Positions 1 through 12,100 of a stretch of 64,000 nt of DNA are shown one piece after another. The notes beneath the pieces were generated by a model. The model had not been told where the DNA came from. It saw nothing but the letters and a program-made list of their open reading frames with translations, and did no database searches. Origin of the DNA: Castor canadensis. Lineage: Eukaryota; Chordata; Mammalia; Rodentia; Castoridae. Positions within the stretch are counted from its first letter, which is position 1; each line of letters starts with the position of its first letter. Position numbers and translations under genes: made by a program. Location of the stretch: NCBI RefSeq assembly GCF_047511655.1, contig NC_133390.1:128393583-128457582 (forward strand), read 5' to 3'.

Positions 1-1680
1 CCTGGGATGAAGCCAACTTGGTCATGGTGAATGATCTTTCTGATATGTTGTTAGATTTGGATTGCCATTATTTTATTGAGGAGATTGGCCTGTAGTTCTC
101 CTTTTTGGATGTGTCCTTGTCTGGTTTTGGGATGAGTATAATGCTAGCTTCATAGAATGAGTTAGGCAGTGTTCCTTCCCTTTCTATTTTGTGGAAAAGT
201 TTAAGGAGTGTTGGTATTAGTTCTTCTTTAAAGGTCTGGTAGAATTCAGTTGAGAATCCGTCAGGTCCTGGACTTTTTTTGGGAGACTCTTTATTGCTGC
301 TTCAATTTCATTATGTGCTATAGATCTGTTTAGGTGGTTAACAAACTCTTGGTTCAGTTTTGGATGGTCATAAGTGTCTAGATCTTTGTCAATTTCTGCA
401 AGATTTTCAAATTTATTGGAATATAGGGTCTCAAAGTGGTCCCTGATGATTCCCTGGATTTCGTTGGTGTTTGTTGTTATCTCTCCTTTTTCATTTCTGA
501 TTTTACTAATTTGGGTCTTTCCCTCCTCATTTTAGTCAGATTTGCCAGGGGGGTCTATCAATTTTGTCTATTTTTTCAAAGAACCAGCTTTTGTTTTGTT
601 GATTCTTTGTATTTTTTTTGGGGGGGGTCTCTATTTCATTAATTTTGGCCATTATTTTTATTATTTCTCTCCTTCTGCTTGTCTTGGGTTTTGCTTGTTC
701 TTGTTTTTCTAGGAGTTTGAGATGTAGGATTAGGTTACTTATTTGAGATCTTTCTGTCCTTTTAATATATGCACTCATGGCTATACACTTTCCTCTTAGG
801 GATGCCTTTGTTGTGTTCTGTAGGTTCTGGTAAATGGTGTTTTCACTTTCATTAGCTTCCAGGAAACTTTTGATTTTTTCTCTTATTTATTCTATGACTC
901 ACTGATTGTTGAGCAATGTGTTATTCAGCCTCCAATTATTTGCATATTTTCTGCTGTTGTTTTTGTTGTTGAGTTATAGTTTTATTGCATTGTGATCAGA
1001 TAGAGTGCAGAGGGTTATTTCTATTTTCTTATATATGCTGAGGCTTGCTTTATGCCCTAGGATATGATCTATTTTGGAGAAAGTTCCATGGACTGCTGAG
1101 AAGAATGTATATCATGCTGTTGTCAGATGAAATATTCTGTAGACATCAGTTAGGTCCAAATGATCTATGGTGTCATTTAGTTCTAGGATTTCTTTATTGA
1201 TTTTTTGTTTGGATGACCTATCTATTGGTGATAGAGGGGTATTAAAGTCCCCCACTAACACTGTGTTGGAATCTAAATGTGCTTTTAAGTCCTTTAGTAT
1301 ATGTTTGAAGAAATTGGGTGCACTGACATTCGGTGCATATAGGTTGATAATTGTTATTTCCTTTTGATGTATTGCCCCTTTTATTAGTATGAAGTGTCCT
1401 TTTTTGTCTTGTTTGACCAATGTAAGTTAGAAATCTACTTTGTTGGATGTAAGTATTGCTACTCCTGCCTGTTTTTGGGGGCCATTGGCTTGGTAAATCT
1501 TCTTCCAGTTTTTCACCCTAAGCCAGTGTTTATTTCTGTCAATAAGGTGGGTCTCTTGTAAATAACGTTGTTGGATCTTCCTTTTTAATCCAGTTTGCCA
1601 AACAATGTCTTTTGATGGGGGAGTTGAGTCCATTGACATTCAGTGTTAATTTTGATAGGTATGTGGTTATTTCTGTCATT
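1..1680 (-). pseudogene. L1-I ORF2 remnant (endonuclease, start of reverse transcriptase)
   Basis: Broken ORF2, whose intact form encodes an APE-type endonuclease followed by a reverse transcriptase for target-primed reverse transcription. The N-terminal endonuclease shows in pieces: QETHL and the QAGVAILTSNK stretch in frame at 1427-1639, then ITIINLYAPN, LVGDFNTPLS and DHLDLTDVYR at 1112-1420. The left part (1-800) matches the linker and start of the RT domain. Stops and frameshifts separate the pieces. The catalytic FADD box would lie beyond the left edge. The ORF2 start is placed near 1680 by the NVNGLNSP-like beginning. Confidence 0.9.
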
Positions 1681-1794
1681 TAGTTGTTTTTGTTGTTTAA
1701 GGGTTTGATTGTGTGCATCTGAATCAATGTTACTCTCTGATTATTTGTTATTTCTTCTTTGGTTTAATACTTCCCGTCCTTTCATGGTTTTGTT

Positions 1795-2908
1795 TGCTTT
1801 CATCTTCTGTAGTGGTGGCTTGGGGTTATATATTGTTTTAGTTTCTGTTTATCATGGAAGATTTTTATTGCTCCATCAATTTTGAATGATAGTTTTGCTG
1901 GGTAGAGTATCATAGGGCTGAAATTATTTTCATTTAGTGCCTGAAATACCTCACTCCATGCCTTTCTTGCTTTTAATGTTTCCGTTGAGAAATCTGCTGT
2001 GATTTTGATAGGTTTACCTTTACACATTATTTGTTTTTCCTCTCTTACAGCCTTCACTATTCTTTCTCTGTTCTCCGTGCTTGTTTTAATAATATGCTGT
2101 GGGGAGTCTCTAGTTTGGTCAAGTCTGTTTGATGTCCTGGAGGCTTCCTGTACCTGAATGGGCAAAACTTTCTTGAGATTTGGGAAATTTTATTATTTTA
2201 TTGAGTATATTACATATCCCTTTGGCTTGCATCATTTCTCCTTCTTCAATGCCCATGATTCTCATGTTTGGTCTTTTGATGGGAATTTCTGAGTTCTTGC
2301 ATATTCCTTTCTCAACTCTTGAGTTTTTTGACTAAGATTTCTTTTCTTTTTTCTTTAATTTGTATTTTATCTTTGCATGCTGAGATTCTGTCTTCCACTT
2401 GTTCTAGTCTGCTGGAGTGGCTTTCCACTGTGTGTTTTGTTTGACTAAAGGGACTTTTTATTCCCAGGATTTCTATTTGATTCTCTTTTCTGAGGTTTTC
2501 CATATCTTTGTTCAACTCCTCTTTTATATTTTTGTTGTCATCTTTAATTCACTTATCTTTCTTTTTGTAGTGTCCTTTGTTTCACTTTGGTGTTTGTTAA
2601 TGTCCTGAGTTCCTTTGTTTCTGTGTCTTCTCATGTTCTTTATTTTTGGTGTCTTGAAATTTCTTGATTTCATCTTGTACATTGTAGTTAACTATGTCTA
2701 GTATCTTCTCCATGAATTTCTCAGTGATATCTTCCAAGATTTCTTCTTTGAGGTTTTTTATGTGGGTGTTACTGGGCTCCTTAGTGACATTTATCATTGT
2801 TCTGTTGAGATCAGGAACTGGGTATCCATTTTCTTCATTTCCCACTGAATTCTGTATTGAATTGTTTTTTTGACTAGAGTGGTTTCCATCCCTTCTTCTT
2901 CCCATCAC
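1795..2908 (-). pseudogene. L1-I ORF1 remnant (RNA-binding chaperone)
   Basis: Remnant of the L1 RNA-binding protein that coats L1 RNA. The N terminus (MGRRRDG, with lysine- and glutamate-rich coiled-coil-like sequence) is open at 2597-2908. A middle part lies at 2312-2515, and the RRM/C-terminal part (QEASRTSNR, HIIKTST, GKPIKITADFSTET, YPAKLSFK) at 1800-2165. At least two frame breaks separate these, so no full protein can be made. ORF2 follows about 0.1 kb downstream, the normal L1 arrangement. Confidence 0.88.
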
Positions 2909-4910
2909 TCCACTTGGTGCTGTGCAACTCTGCTTTTGATAGGCTACTTGGTGATTTTGATCACCTGATTTTTTTCTCTGATTTAATTTTTGTGTTGTGA
3001 CTGACCTGGCTGTTAGCTAGATTGATGTGCCCTTTCTGCCCCTGGCCTGGAGGTGTAATTTGGCAAAAACAAATTCACAGGTTTAATGTCAGACCAGTTA
3101 TTTATATATTATATAGAAAACCCCTTGATGATAATATCTGTAAACAGTGGGAGTTGGGGGGGGGTAATGGTTATTAGGCTACTTGGGGGAATTGGTAAAG
3201 GTGGCACTAAAAATGGGGGTTGGAAAATGAGTGGATGGGTGGGGGAAGAGGTGTGGGGGCTGCTGGGTTTTGTGGCCCTTATGTGTGTTAGGGTGTATTT
3301 CTGTTATTGTTGTGGAGAGTGCTTGTGTTAGGGATTGCAGGGGCTGGAATTGTGTATAGTTGGTACAATAGGCTAGTGAGTGGGTGGTGAGTGTATAGGA
3401 GGGAGGGGTAGTGTGGTGACAGTTTGGGGGAGAATAGGAGGAGGAGGTGAAGATGGGGGAAAGAGTGGATAAGAAGGGGCAGAAAGAAGAATAGTTGGGA
3501 GGGAGAATAATGGATTGTAGCACAGGAGAAAGAGGGAAAGTGAAGAGGGTAAGAATAGGGATAAGAGAATAATGATGGTGAAGTTAACAATACAGGAATA
3601 AAAAAATTAACACAATAAACAACACCATGTTCAGGAATCACAAAAAGTTCAGTCTTTTGGTTTAAGTTCTGGAATTATTCCTTACGTGTCCGATTCTGGT
3701 ATTGGCATATAAGCGGAAGCTCTGATGTGGTCTCACCAGGTGACTAGCTTGTGAGTAGTATTTGGTCCTTCTGTCCACAAGATTAGTTGGAATTGTGAGG
3801 TGAGGTAAGACTGCTACCTTGTTCAGGGTGTTCAGAGCTGTGGTTTTCACCAGGTGGCAGCTGTGTTGCCCTTCTGTTGCAGCTCTGTTTGGTCAGCTCC
3901 TCCCCCAGCAGGGTTGGGCAATTCAGTTTTGAGTGCTGCCCTCTGTCCCAGAGATCAGCTCCAAGATCCACCACCTGCCCTGCTTTGGGAGGTTGGCCTG
4001 TTGCCCCACCCTGCACTCAACCTTTGTGCTTTTCCCGACCTGTGCTGGGTACTAGTGACTCCTCTGGGAGGTTGACTTGTCACCCCATTCTGTCTCTCAG
4101 CCTTTTTGCCTCATCTGATCTCTGCTGGGTGTTGGCAGCTCCTTTGGGAGATTGGCTTGTCACCCTGCCCTCTCCCTCAGCCTTTGCTGCTTTACTTGTG
4201 GTAGTTCACTGAGTGTTTAGTGCTGAGAGTTTGACTCCTTGCCCTATCCCTGCACTCTAGGGCAGGTTCAGCATTCCACTCCCACCTCTGCTGTCAGTAT
4301 TAGATAACAGTTCCCTATTTATGTTTTTCAGTTTTGCTGGGGGTGGGGGGGGTCAGTCTGCTCAGAGGCTGCACTGGATTATTTTCTCAGGAGGTGAGTA
4401 GGAGAGTCACATGTGGTGCGTGATGATCACCTATTCCTTCTGCAATTTCATGCAAGCAGCTTTGGAGCCAGCTGGCAGGGAGAAATGGCCCCACTTTTTT
4501 TCAGAGCAGCACAGTGTAGGGAGGCTTTCCACAGGCTAGGGGTCTAGGATGTTGCAGAGTTTGATTCTGATTGATGTTGTTGTCTGCTTGTTTGGAAAAA
4601 AAAGAAAGAGAGGAAAAAAAAGGAAAAAGGAAAAAAAAAAAAAAGAAATGGCCAGGGGGCTTTTTTTCCTAGGGCTGGACACGCCTTGCTGGCTGTGCTG
4701 CGTGGGATTTTTGCAGCAGTTAGGTGCAATTAAAGGCTGATTTAAGGGTCAGTCTTTGAATTTTGTTTGCACCTAATGTGATGGTGGTTATTATTTTGGC
4801 TAGCAGCAATCAGAATTACCCAAATGTAGCTCTGATTTCTCAAGGAGGTTTCTGGTGTCAGGGAGCTCAAGATTTCTGATTCCTTACTCTAGCCACTATT
4901 TTGGATCTCT
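2909..4910 (-). promoter_or_regulatory. L1-I 5' UTR (internal promoter region)
   Basis: About 2 kb upstream of ORF1 in L1 orientation, the place of the L1 internal Pol II promoter. On the plus strand it has G-rich runs at 3150-3260, a purine-rich block (3380-3560), a GC-rich core (3840-4330) with short tandem units, and an A-rich block (4597-4643). Apart from the 5' terminal motif it shows little likeness to the 5' UTR of L1-II. Promoter activity is inferred from position only. Confidence 0.7.
3905..4262 (-). repeat. Tandem ~79-bp units in L1-I 5' UTR
   Basis: The block tttgggaggttggcctg (3984), tctgggaggttgacttg (4063) and tttgggagattggcttg (4143) repeats every 79-80 bp. Each is followed by a 'ccctgc...ctca(a/g)cctt' stretch and a 'tctgctgggt' stretch. 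A weaker partial copy starts near 4221 and a doubtful one near 3905. It resembles the monomer organisation known from rodent L1 promoters, though the unit is much shorter than the mouse ~200-bp monomers. Confidence 0.75.
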
Positions 4911-5744
4911 TCTCAAAGCAGGTGAACTTTGAAGTCAAGTTTCCGTTGCCAAGGGTGCATGTGTTATGGTTCCTTTTCCATTTTCTCCTTTTGTTTTTAT
5001 TGCTATAGTTCTTTATTATTTTTTTAGGCCATTTTGGAAATAAAAAATGTTTGTGGAAGAAAATACCAGAATCAGAGATTCAAACAATCTGAGTGTTGTC
5101 TTCCCATGAGAATTGCTCTTGTGGCTGTAGTGGGATGCTGGCTTTCTACCTGATGCTATTTGATTACTGGGCCATCAGATGACACTAGCTCCATTGCATT
5201 GGCTCCCAAAAGCTTGACAGTAACTGAAGAATTGCAAGTCATACTGTTATGACATGTGAGCTCCCATTTCATCTCCCAGGGAAACCAGGCAGTGACATGG
5301 AAAGTTCTAGAATGAACAAGAAGACAGTTAGTTGCCAGGCCCAATACCACAACCAAGGAACTGGTGGGCCTCCTAAAGCCTGCTTCTCTTCTTTGTGCCT
5401 AGCTCTCTATATCTGGTGATAATTACTGAAAGACTGCTTTTATCTGTGAAGGTTCATCCTTCACTCTCTCTGGTTTGGGTATTAGAGTAAAATGGAACCA
5501 ATAAAGTACTGATTTACTGAGAACTTGTTTTTATTTTAAAACTTGAAGGAAATCTCTCACTCTTGCTTCATGGGTCTTAGCTAAGAACCACTTGGAGGTT
5601 CTGGGGGAGGAGGAAGGAGTCTTATCATTACATAAATATGTTATTTGTATGAAGTCTTTGGAAAAACTGGTAATCTGTGCCTTCTCCCCTTAGCAACTCC
5701 TGACTCCAGGTATTGGCTAGTGCTGCAGACTTCACAGCTTTCAC
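4911..5744. other. Unique DNA, no gene seen
   Basis: Between L1-I and the next L1 fragment. No exon-like reading frame, RNA gene or clear repeat was recognised; the short open frames lack recognisable domains. Confidence 0.6.
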
Positions 5745-6024
5745 TTGTCTCTATTTTTATTTTTTTAAAATTTTTTAAATTTTTAATGTTTTAATGTTTT
5801 AATTATTCATATGTGCATACAATGCTTGGGTCATTTCTCCCCTCTGCCCCCACCCCCTCCCTTGCCACCCCCCCTTTTCCCACACCCCCTTGATACCCGA
5901 CAGAAACTATTTTGCCCTTATCTCTAATTTTGAGAAGAGAGAGTATAAACAATAATAGGAAGGAACAAGGGTTTTTGCTAGTTGAGATAAGGATATCTAT
6001 ACAGGGAATTTGTCTCTATTTTTA
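5745..6024 (-). mobile_element. 5'-truncated L1 3' end with 15-bp TSD
   Basis: A short minus-strand insertion of the young L1 3' UTR: a T-rich run (the poly-A tail of the minus strand), the hallmark attattcatatgtgcataca block, the C-rich tract, and the agagagagtataaacaataa block, ending near ctatacagggaa. It is bounded by the perfect direct repeat ttgtctctattttta at 5745-5759 and 6010-6024. The element itself is about 250 bp and holds no coding sequence. Confidence 0.92.
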
Positions 6025-6192
6025 GTTACAAAGTGTCACTATGATCTGATTGCACAGAACCTGGCAGGGGACCCAGGAGGCAGGGAGGTGAGAGAGCAGA
6101 GGTCAAAATTTCTTGTCAGCCTTTAAATGCCAGTTTTTACCCAGCAGGCACATGTCATACTCTTGCTGTTACTGTTGCCACCACTGGCCTGT

Positions 6193-6350
6193 TACTGTTA
6201 GCTGACATTTATTAGGCACTTCCTAGGTGGCAGGCAGTGTGCATTTACATTTACCATTTTACTCAATATTTAAAGCAACCGGTTGCTGTAAGTAGTACTA
6301 TTACCCTCACTTGGCCAATTTGGAAATTGAGGCAATTGACTTCTTTTGCC
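6193..6350 (+). mobile_element. MIR SINE fragment
   Basis: Matches the MIR core: an 'acatttattaggcacttcct' start, 'caggcagtgtgcatttacat', then 'tactattaccctca' and 'ggaaattgaggca'. Ancient and diverged. Confidence 0.75.
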
Positions 6351-6699
6351 TTTTGGACCCTGCTGATAAGAAGTGTGATCTGAAGGGGGCCAGCAGGCCC
6401 CCAGAGCCCCTCCTTCTCCACCTGTCTCTACAAATACCTGGGGCCATTCTGGCTGTCCCCAAGATCACAAAGAGTAAGACACTTTGGACTAGTTTGTATT
6501 CCTGCCCCCCAGGCTAAGCTTGATTGGGTGGCTCTGGTCAGAGCTACAGATCTGGTGGTCATCTGTAGATGGTAGAATCTTGGAGGTCCAAGGATATGGT
6601 GGTATTGGAGTGGATCTGAGGCAGTAATTCCTTTACATTGCCCACAGGACTTCCCTGCTCTTCCCCAGTCTGATCTCCAGCTTGTTTTCTTCTTTTTCC

Positions 6700-6832
6700 T
6701 TTCCTTTTCTCTCCTCTCCTCTCCTCTCCTCTCTTCTCCTCTCCTCTCCTCTCCTGTCCTCTCTTCTCCTTTCCTCTCCTCTCCTCTCCTTCTCCTCCCC
6801 TCCCTTTCTCTCCTGTTCCTTTCTTTTCTTCT
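6700..6832. repeat. (TCTCC)n polypyrimidine tract
   Basis: Almost pure pyrimidine tract of tctcc-like units directly before the adjacent B1. On the minus strand it is the expanded A/G-rich 3' tail of that SINE. Confidence 0.9.
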
Positions 6833-6945
6833 TTTTGAGACATGGTCTCACTATGTATCCCAGGCTGGCTTGAACTCATGATTCTCTTCCCTCAGCTTCC
6901 CAAGTGCCAGGATTATAGGCCTGCCTCATCACCAGCTTAATGTCT
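6833..6945 (-). mobile_element. B1/Alu-like (7SL-derived) SINE
   Basis: Shows the antisense B1 signature: gagacatggtctcactatgt, ccaggctggcttgaact, then cctcagcttcccaagtgcca and ggattataggc. Confidence 0.88.
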
Positions 6946-7307
6946 TAACAATCTCCCATTGTGTTTTTAATTTCAGCAATATCAAAAATTTATAATTACT
7001 CAAATACACTGTGCTCTCCTACTGCCAGAAATGTTGGCCTCTTTCATCATCCCTCATCTGGTGATGTTTTCTCTCTGTTCCTCTAAGCTGGACCAGATGC
7101 CCTTCTTCAGTTTCTCCTGCTTTCTCACACTCAGCTTGAGTGGCATACATTGGACAAATGATTCATGTCATGTCTGTTTCCTAAATTTCTGTAGAAAAAG
7201 GACTAATACTCTCCATCTAACATCCCCAGAACCCAGCATAGAGATCTTTGGCAGATGTTTAGCATGTCACTAGCCTGAAGCAAACCTGAACAGAAAACTC
7301 TCCTGCT
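6946..7307. other. Unique DNA, no gene seen
   Basis: Unremarkable sequence between a B1 and an L1 fragment. An 80-codon plus-strand open frame (7031-7273) has no recognisable domain and is probably chance. Confidence 0.5.
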
Positions 7308-8657
7308 CTGGAGTAACCTGTGTCACAGGTTTTGATCCAGGTATTGCTGGATCAAATGGTAGATCAATGTTTAGCTTTTTAAGTAGCCTCCAAATTTTTT
7401 TCCAGAGTGGTTGTACTAGTTTACATTCCCACCAACAGTGCATGAGGGTTCCTTTTTTCCCCCATCCTCACCAACACCAGTTGTTCGTGGTGTTGCTGAT
7501 GATGGCTATTCTAACAGGGGTGAGGTGGAATCTTAGTGTGGTTTTAATTTGCATTTCCTTTATGGCTAGAGATGGTGAGCATTTTTTCATGTGTTTTTTG
7601 GCCATTTGAATTTCTACTTGTGAGAAAGTTCTGTTTGGTTCACTTGCCCATTTGTTTATTGGTTCATTAATTTTGGGAGAATTTAGTTTTTTGAGTTCCC
7701 TATATATTCTGGTTATCAGTCCTTTGTCTGATGTATAGTTGGCAAATATTTTCTCCCACTCTGTGGGTGATCTCTTCAGTTTGGAGACCATTTCTTTTGT
7801 TGAGCAGAAGCTTTTTAGTTTTATGAAGTCCATTTATCTATGCAATCTCTTAGTTGCTGAGCTGCTGGGGTTCCACTGAGAAAGTTCTTACCTATACCTA
7901 TTAACTCCAGAGTATTTCCTAGTCTTTTCTGTATCAACTTTAGAGTTTGTGGTCTGATATTAAGATCCTTGATCAATTTTGCATTAATAATGGTATAGGG
8001 TGATAAACATGGATCTAGTTTCAGTTTCTTTCAGACTGCTAACCAGTTTTCCCAGTAGTTTTTGTTGAAGAGGCTGTCTTTTCTCCATCGTATATTTTTA
8101 GTGCCTTTGTCAAAGATAAGTTGGTTATAGTTGTGTGGCTTCATATCCAGGTCCTCTATTCTGTTCCACCGGTCTTCATGTCTGTTTTTGTGCCAGTATC
8201 ATGCTGTTTTTATTATTATTGTTTTGTAATATAGTTTGAAGTCGGGTATTGTGGTACCTCCAGCGTTGTTCTTTTTACTGAGTATTGCCTTGGCTATTCG
8301 TGGCCTCTTGTGTTTCCATATAAAGTTAATAGTAGATTTTTCAATGTCTTTGATGAATATCATTGGAATTTTGATTGGAATTGCATTAAACATGTAGATT
8401 ACTTTTGGGAGTATAGACATTTTTTACTATGTTGATTCTACCAATCCATGAGCATAGGAGATCTCTCCACATTCTATAGTATTCCTCAATCTCTTTCTTC
8501 AGAAGTTTATGGTTTTCCATGTAGAGGTCATTCACATCCTTTGTTAAGTTTACATCTAGGTATTTGATTTTTTTTTTGAGACTATTGTAAATGGAATTGT
8601 TTTCATATATTCTTAGTTTATTCATTATTAGTGTATAGAAATGCTAATGATTTTTCT
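7308..8657 (-). mobile_element. Internal L1 ORF2 fragment abutting L1-II
   Basis: Homologous to the C-terminal half of L1 ORF2 (compare 9410-10770 of L1-II), same strand. It starts abruptly inside ORF2 (ctctggagtaacctgtgtca) without a 3' UTR or tail and has a small rearrangement near 7330. It ends at aatgctaatgatttttct, where the 3' tail of L1-II begins. It is about 10% different from L1-II over its last 250 bp. Open pieces at 7468-7833 ([20 protein letters not shown]) and 8199-8625 show the ORF2 frame, broken by stops. It is probably the 3' part of an older L1 into which L1-II inserted. Confidence 0.88.
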
Positions 8658-8669
8658 TTCTTTTTTTAT

Positions 8670-9154
8670 TGTTTTATTATTCATATGTGCATACAAGGCT
8701 TGGGTCATTTCTCCTCCCTGTCCCCAACCCCTCCCTTACCACCCACTGCACCCCCTCCCTCTTCCCCCAACCCCTTCAATACCCAGCAGAAACTATTTTG
8801 CCAATTTCTCTAATTTTGTTGAAGAGAGAGTATAAGCAATAATAGGAAGGAACAAGTGTTTTTGCTGGTTGAGATAAGGATAGCTATACAGGGAGTTGAC
8901 TCATTAATTTCCTGTGTGTGTGTGTGTTACCTTCTAGGTTAATTCTTCTTGATCTAACCTTTTCTCTAGTTCCTGGTCCCCTTTTCCTATTGGCCTCAGT
9001 TGCTTTTAAGGTATCTGCTTTAATTTCTCTGCGTTAAGGGCAACAAATGCTAGCTAGTTTTTTAGGGGTCTTACCTATCCTCACCCCTCCCTTGTGTGTT
9101 CTCGCTTTTATCATGTGCTCAAAGTCCAATCCCCTTGTTGTGTTTGTCCTTGAT
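8670..9154 (-). other. L1-II 3' UTR
   Basis: From the ORF2 stop to the tail, about 485 bp. On the plus strand it has the conserved attattcatatgtgcataca block next to the tail, a C-rich tract (8713-8795) and the aagagagagtataagcaata block. The same 3' UTR marks every young L1 insertion in the window. The C-rich tract is G-rich in the L1 RNA and can form a G-quadruplex in principle. Confidence 0.85.
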
Positions 9155-12100
9155 CTAATGTCCACATATGAGGGAGAACATACGATTTTTGGTCTTTTGG
9201 GCCAGGCTAACCTCACTCAGAATGATGTTCTCCAATTCCATCCATTTACAAGCAAATGTTAACATTTCGTTCTTCTTCATGGCTGCATAAAATTCCATTG
9301 TGTATAGATACCACATTTTCTTAATCCATTTGTCAGTGATGGGGCATCTTGACTGTTTCCATAACTTGGCTATTGTGAATAGTGCCGCAATAAACATGGG
9401 TGTGCAGGTGCCTCTGGAGTAACCTGTGTCACAGTCTTTTGGGTATATCCCCAAGAGTGGTATTGCTGGATCAAATGGTAGATCAATGTTTAGCTTTTTA
9501 AGTAGCCTCCAAATTTTTTTCCAGAGTGGTTGTACTAGTTTACATTTCCACCAACAGCGTAAGAGGGTTCCTTTTTCCCCGCATCCTCGCCAACACCTGT
9601 TGTTGGTGGTGTTGCTGATGATGGCTATTCTAACAGGGGTGAGGTGAAATCTTAGCGTGGTTTTAATTTGCATTTCCTTTATTGCTAGAGATAGTGAGCA
9701 TTTTTTTGTGTGTTTTTTGGCCATTTGAATTTCTTCTTTTGAGAAAGTTCTGTTTAGTTCACTTGCCCATTTCTTTATTGGTTCATTAGTTTTGGGAGAA
9801 TTTAGTTTTTTAAGTTCCCTATATATTCTGGTTATCAGTCCTTTGTCTGATGTATAGTTGGCAAATATTTTCTCCCACTCTGTGGGTGTTCTCTTCCGTT
9901 TAGAGACCATTTCTTTTGATGAACAGAAGGTTTTTAGTTTTATGAGGTGCTATTTATCTGTGCTATCTCTTAGTTGCTGTGCTGCTGGGGTTTCATTGAG
10001 AAAGTTCTTACCTATACCTACTAACTCCAGAGTATTTCCTATCTTTCCTGCATCAACTTTAGAGTTTGGGGTCTGATATTAAGATCCTCGATCCATTTTG
10101 AGTTAATATTGGTATAGTGTGATATACCTGCATCTAGTTTCAGTTTTTTGCAGACTGCTAACCAGTTTTCCCAGCAGTTTTTGTTGAAGAGGCTGCTATT
10201 TCTCCATTGTATATTTTTAGCTCCTTTGTCAAAGACAATTTGGTTATAGTTGTGTGGCTTCATATCTGGGTCCTCTATTCTGTTCCACTGATGTTCATGT
10301 CTGTTTTTGTGCCAGTATCATGCTGTTTTTATTGTTATTGCTTTGTAATATTGTTTGAAGTCAGGTCTCGTGATACCTCAAGCATTATTCTTTTGACTGA
10401 GTATTGCCTTGGCTATTCGTGGCCTCTTGTGTTTCCATATAAATTTAACGGTAGATTTTTCAATCTCTTTAATGAATGTCATTGGAATTTTGATGGAATT
10501 GCATTAAACATGTAGATTACTTTTGGGAGTATCGACATTTTTACTATGTTGATTCTGCCAATCCATGAGCATGGGAGATCTCTCCACTTTCTATAGTCTT
10601 CCTCAATCTCTTTCTTCAGGAGTTTATAATTTTCCTTGTAGAGATCATTCACATCTTTTGTTAGGTTTATACCTCGGTATTTGATTTTGTTTGAGGCTAT
10701 TGTAAATGGAATTGTTTTCATACATTCTTTTTCAGTTTGCTCCTTATTAGTGTTTATAAATGCTAATGATTTTTCTATGTGGATTTTATATCCTGCTACC
10801 TTGCTGTATCTATTGATGATGTCTAGAAGCTTCTGAGTAGAGTCTTTTGGGTCTTTAAGGTATAGGATCATGTCATCTGCAAACAGGGATATTTTGACAG
10901 TTTCTTTACCTTTTTGTATTCCTTATATTCCTTCTTCTTGCCTAATTGCTCTGGCTAAGAATTCCAGTACTATGTTGAATAGGAGTGGAGATATTGGGCA
11001 ACCTTGTCTGGTTCCTGATTTTAGAGGGAATGGTTTTAATTTGTCTCCGTTAAGTATAATGCTGGCTGTAGGTTTGTCATCTATAGCTTTTATAATGTTG
11101 AGGTACTTTCCTTCTATTCCTAGTTTTATTAGAGCTTTTATCATGAAATGATGTTGGATCTTATCAAAGGTTTTTTCTGCATCTATTGAGATGATCAAGT
11201 GGTTTTTGTCTTTGCTTCTGTTAATGTAGTTTATTACATTTATTGATTTTCATATGTTGAACCACCCCTGCATTCCTGGGATGAAGCCTACTTGGTCGTG
11301 GTGAATGATCATTTTGATGTGTTGTTGAATTCTGTTTGTCATTGTTTTATTGAGGATTTTTGCATCAATGTTCATTTAGAAGGGTGGCCTATATTTCTCC
11401 TTTTTGGAGGTGTCTTTGCTTGATTTTGGGATAAGTGTAATACTGGCTTCATAAAATGAATTAGGCAGTTTTCATTCCCTTTCTATTTCATGGAACAGTT
11501 TAAGGAGGGTTGTTATTAGTTCTTCTTTAAAGGTCTGATAGAATTCAGCAGAGAATCCATCAGGTCCTGACTTTTCTTTTGGGGAGACTCTTGATTGCTG
11601 CTTCAATTTCATTTTGTGTTATAGATCTATTCAGTTTATTAATGTCCTCTTGGTTCCGTTTTGGATGATCATTTGTATCTAGTAATCTGTCCATTTCTCT
11701 AAGATTTTTGAAATTATTTGAATATAGGCTCTCAAAGTAGTTTCTGATGATTTCTTTGACTTCCATGGTGTTTGTTGTTATCTCCCCTTTTGTATTCCTG
11801 ATTTTGCTAATTTGGGTGTTTTCTCTCCTCATTTTAGTCAGGTTTGCCAGGGGTCTGTTGATCTTGTTTATTTTTTCAAAGAAGCAAGTTTTTGTTTCTT
11901 TAATTCTTTGTATGGGTTTTTTGGTTTCTATTTCATTGATTTCAGCTCTTATTTTTATTATTTCTCTCCTATTAGTTTTGGGATTTGCTTGTTCTTGTTT
12001 TTCTTGGAGTTTGAGATATATCATTAGGTCATTGATTTGAGATCTTTCAGTCTTTTTAATATATGCACTCATGGCTATAAACTTTCCTCTCTGAACTGCC

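Larger units (their letters stand above)
1..4910 (-). mobile_element. LINE-1 (L1-I), 5' two-thirds, cut by window edge
   Basis: Minus-strand L1 read from its 5' end near 4910 leftwards: a 5' UTR of about 2 kb, a broken ORF1, then the first part of ORF2, which leaves the window in the reverse-transcriptase region. The same order and homologous sequence recur in the element at 8658-15600, but this copy is more diverged and its 5' UTR is different, so it belongs to another and probably older subfamily. The 5' boundary is placed where the motif corresponding to the YY1-type start of L1 occurs (about 4891-4910); right of it the sequence is unlike L1. Frameshifts and stops break both ORFs, so it is immobile. 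Confidence 0.93.

Noticed and set aside
3086..3641. Open frames on both strands in the L1-I 5' UTR
   Set aside because: Low-complexity G/A-rich sequence removes stop codons; no L1 protein is known from that position.
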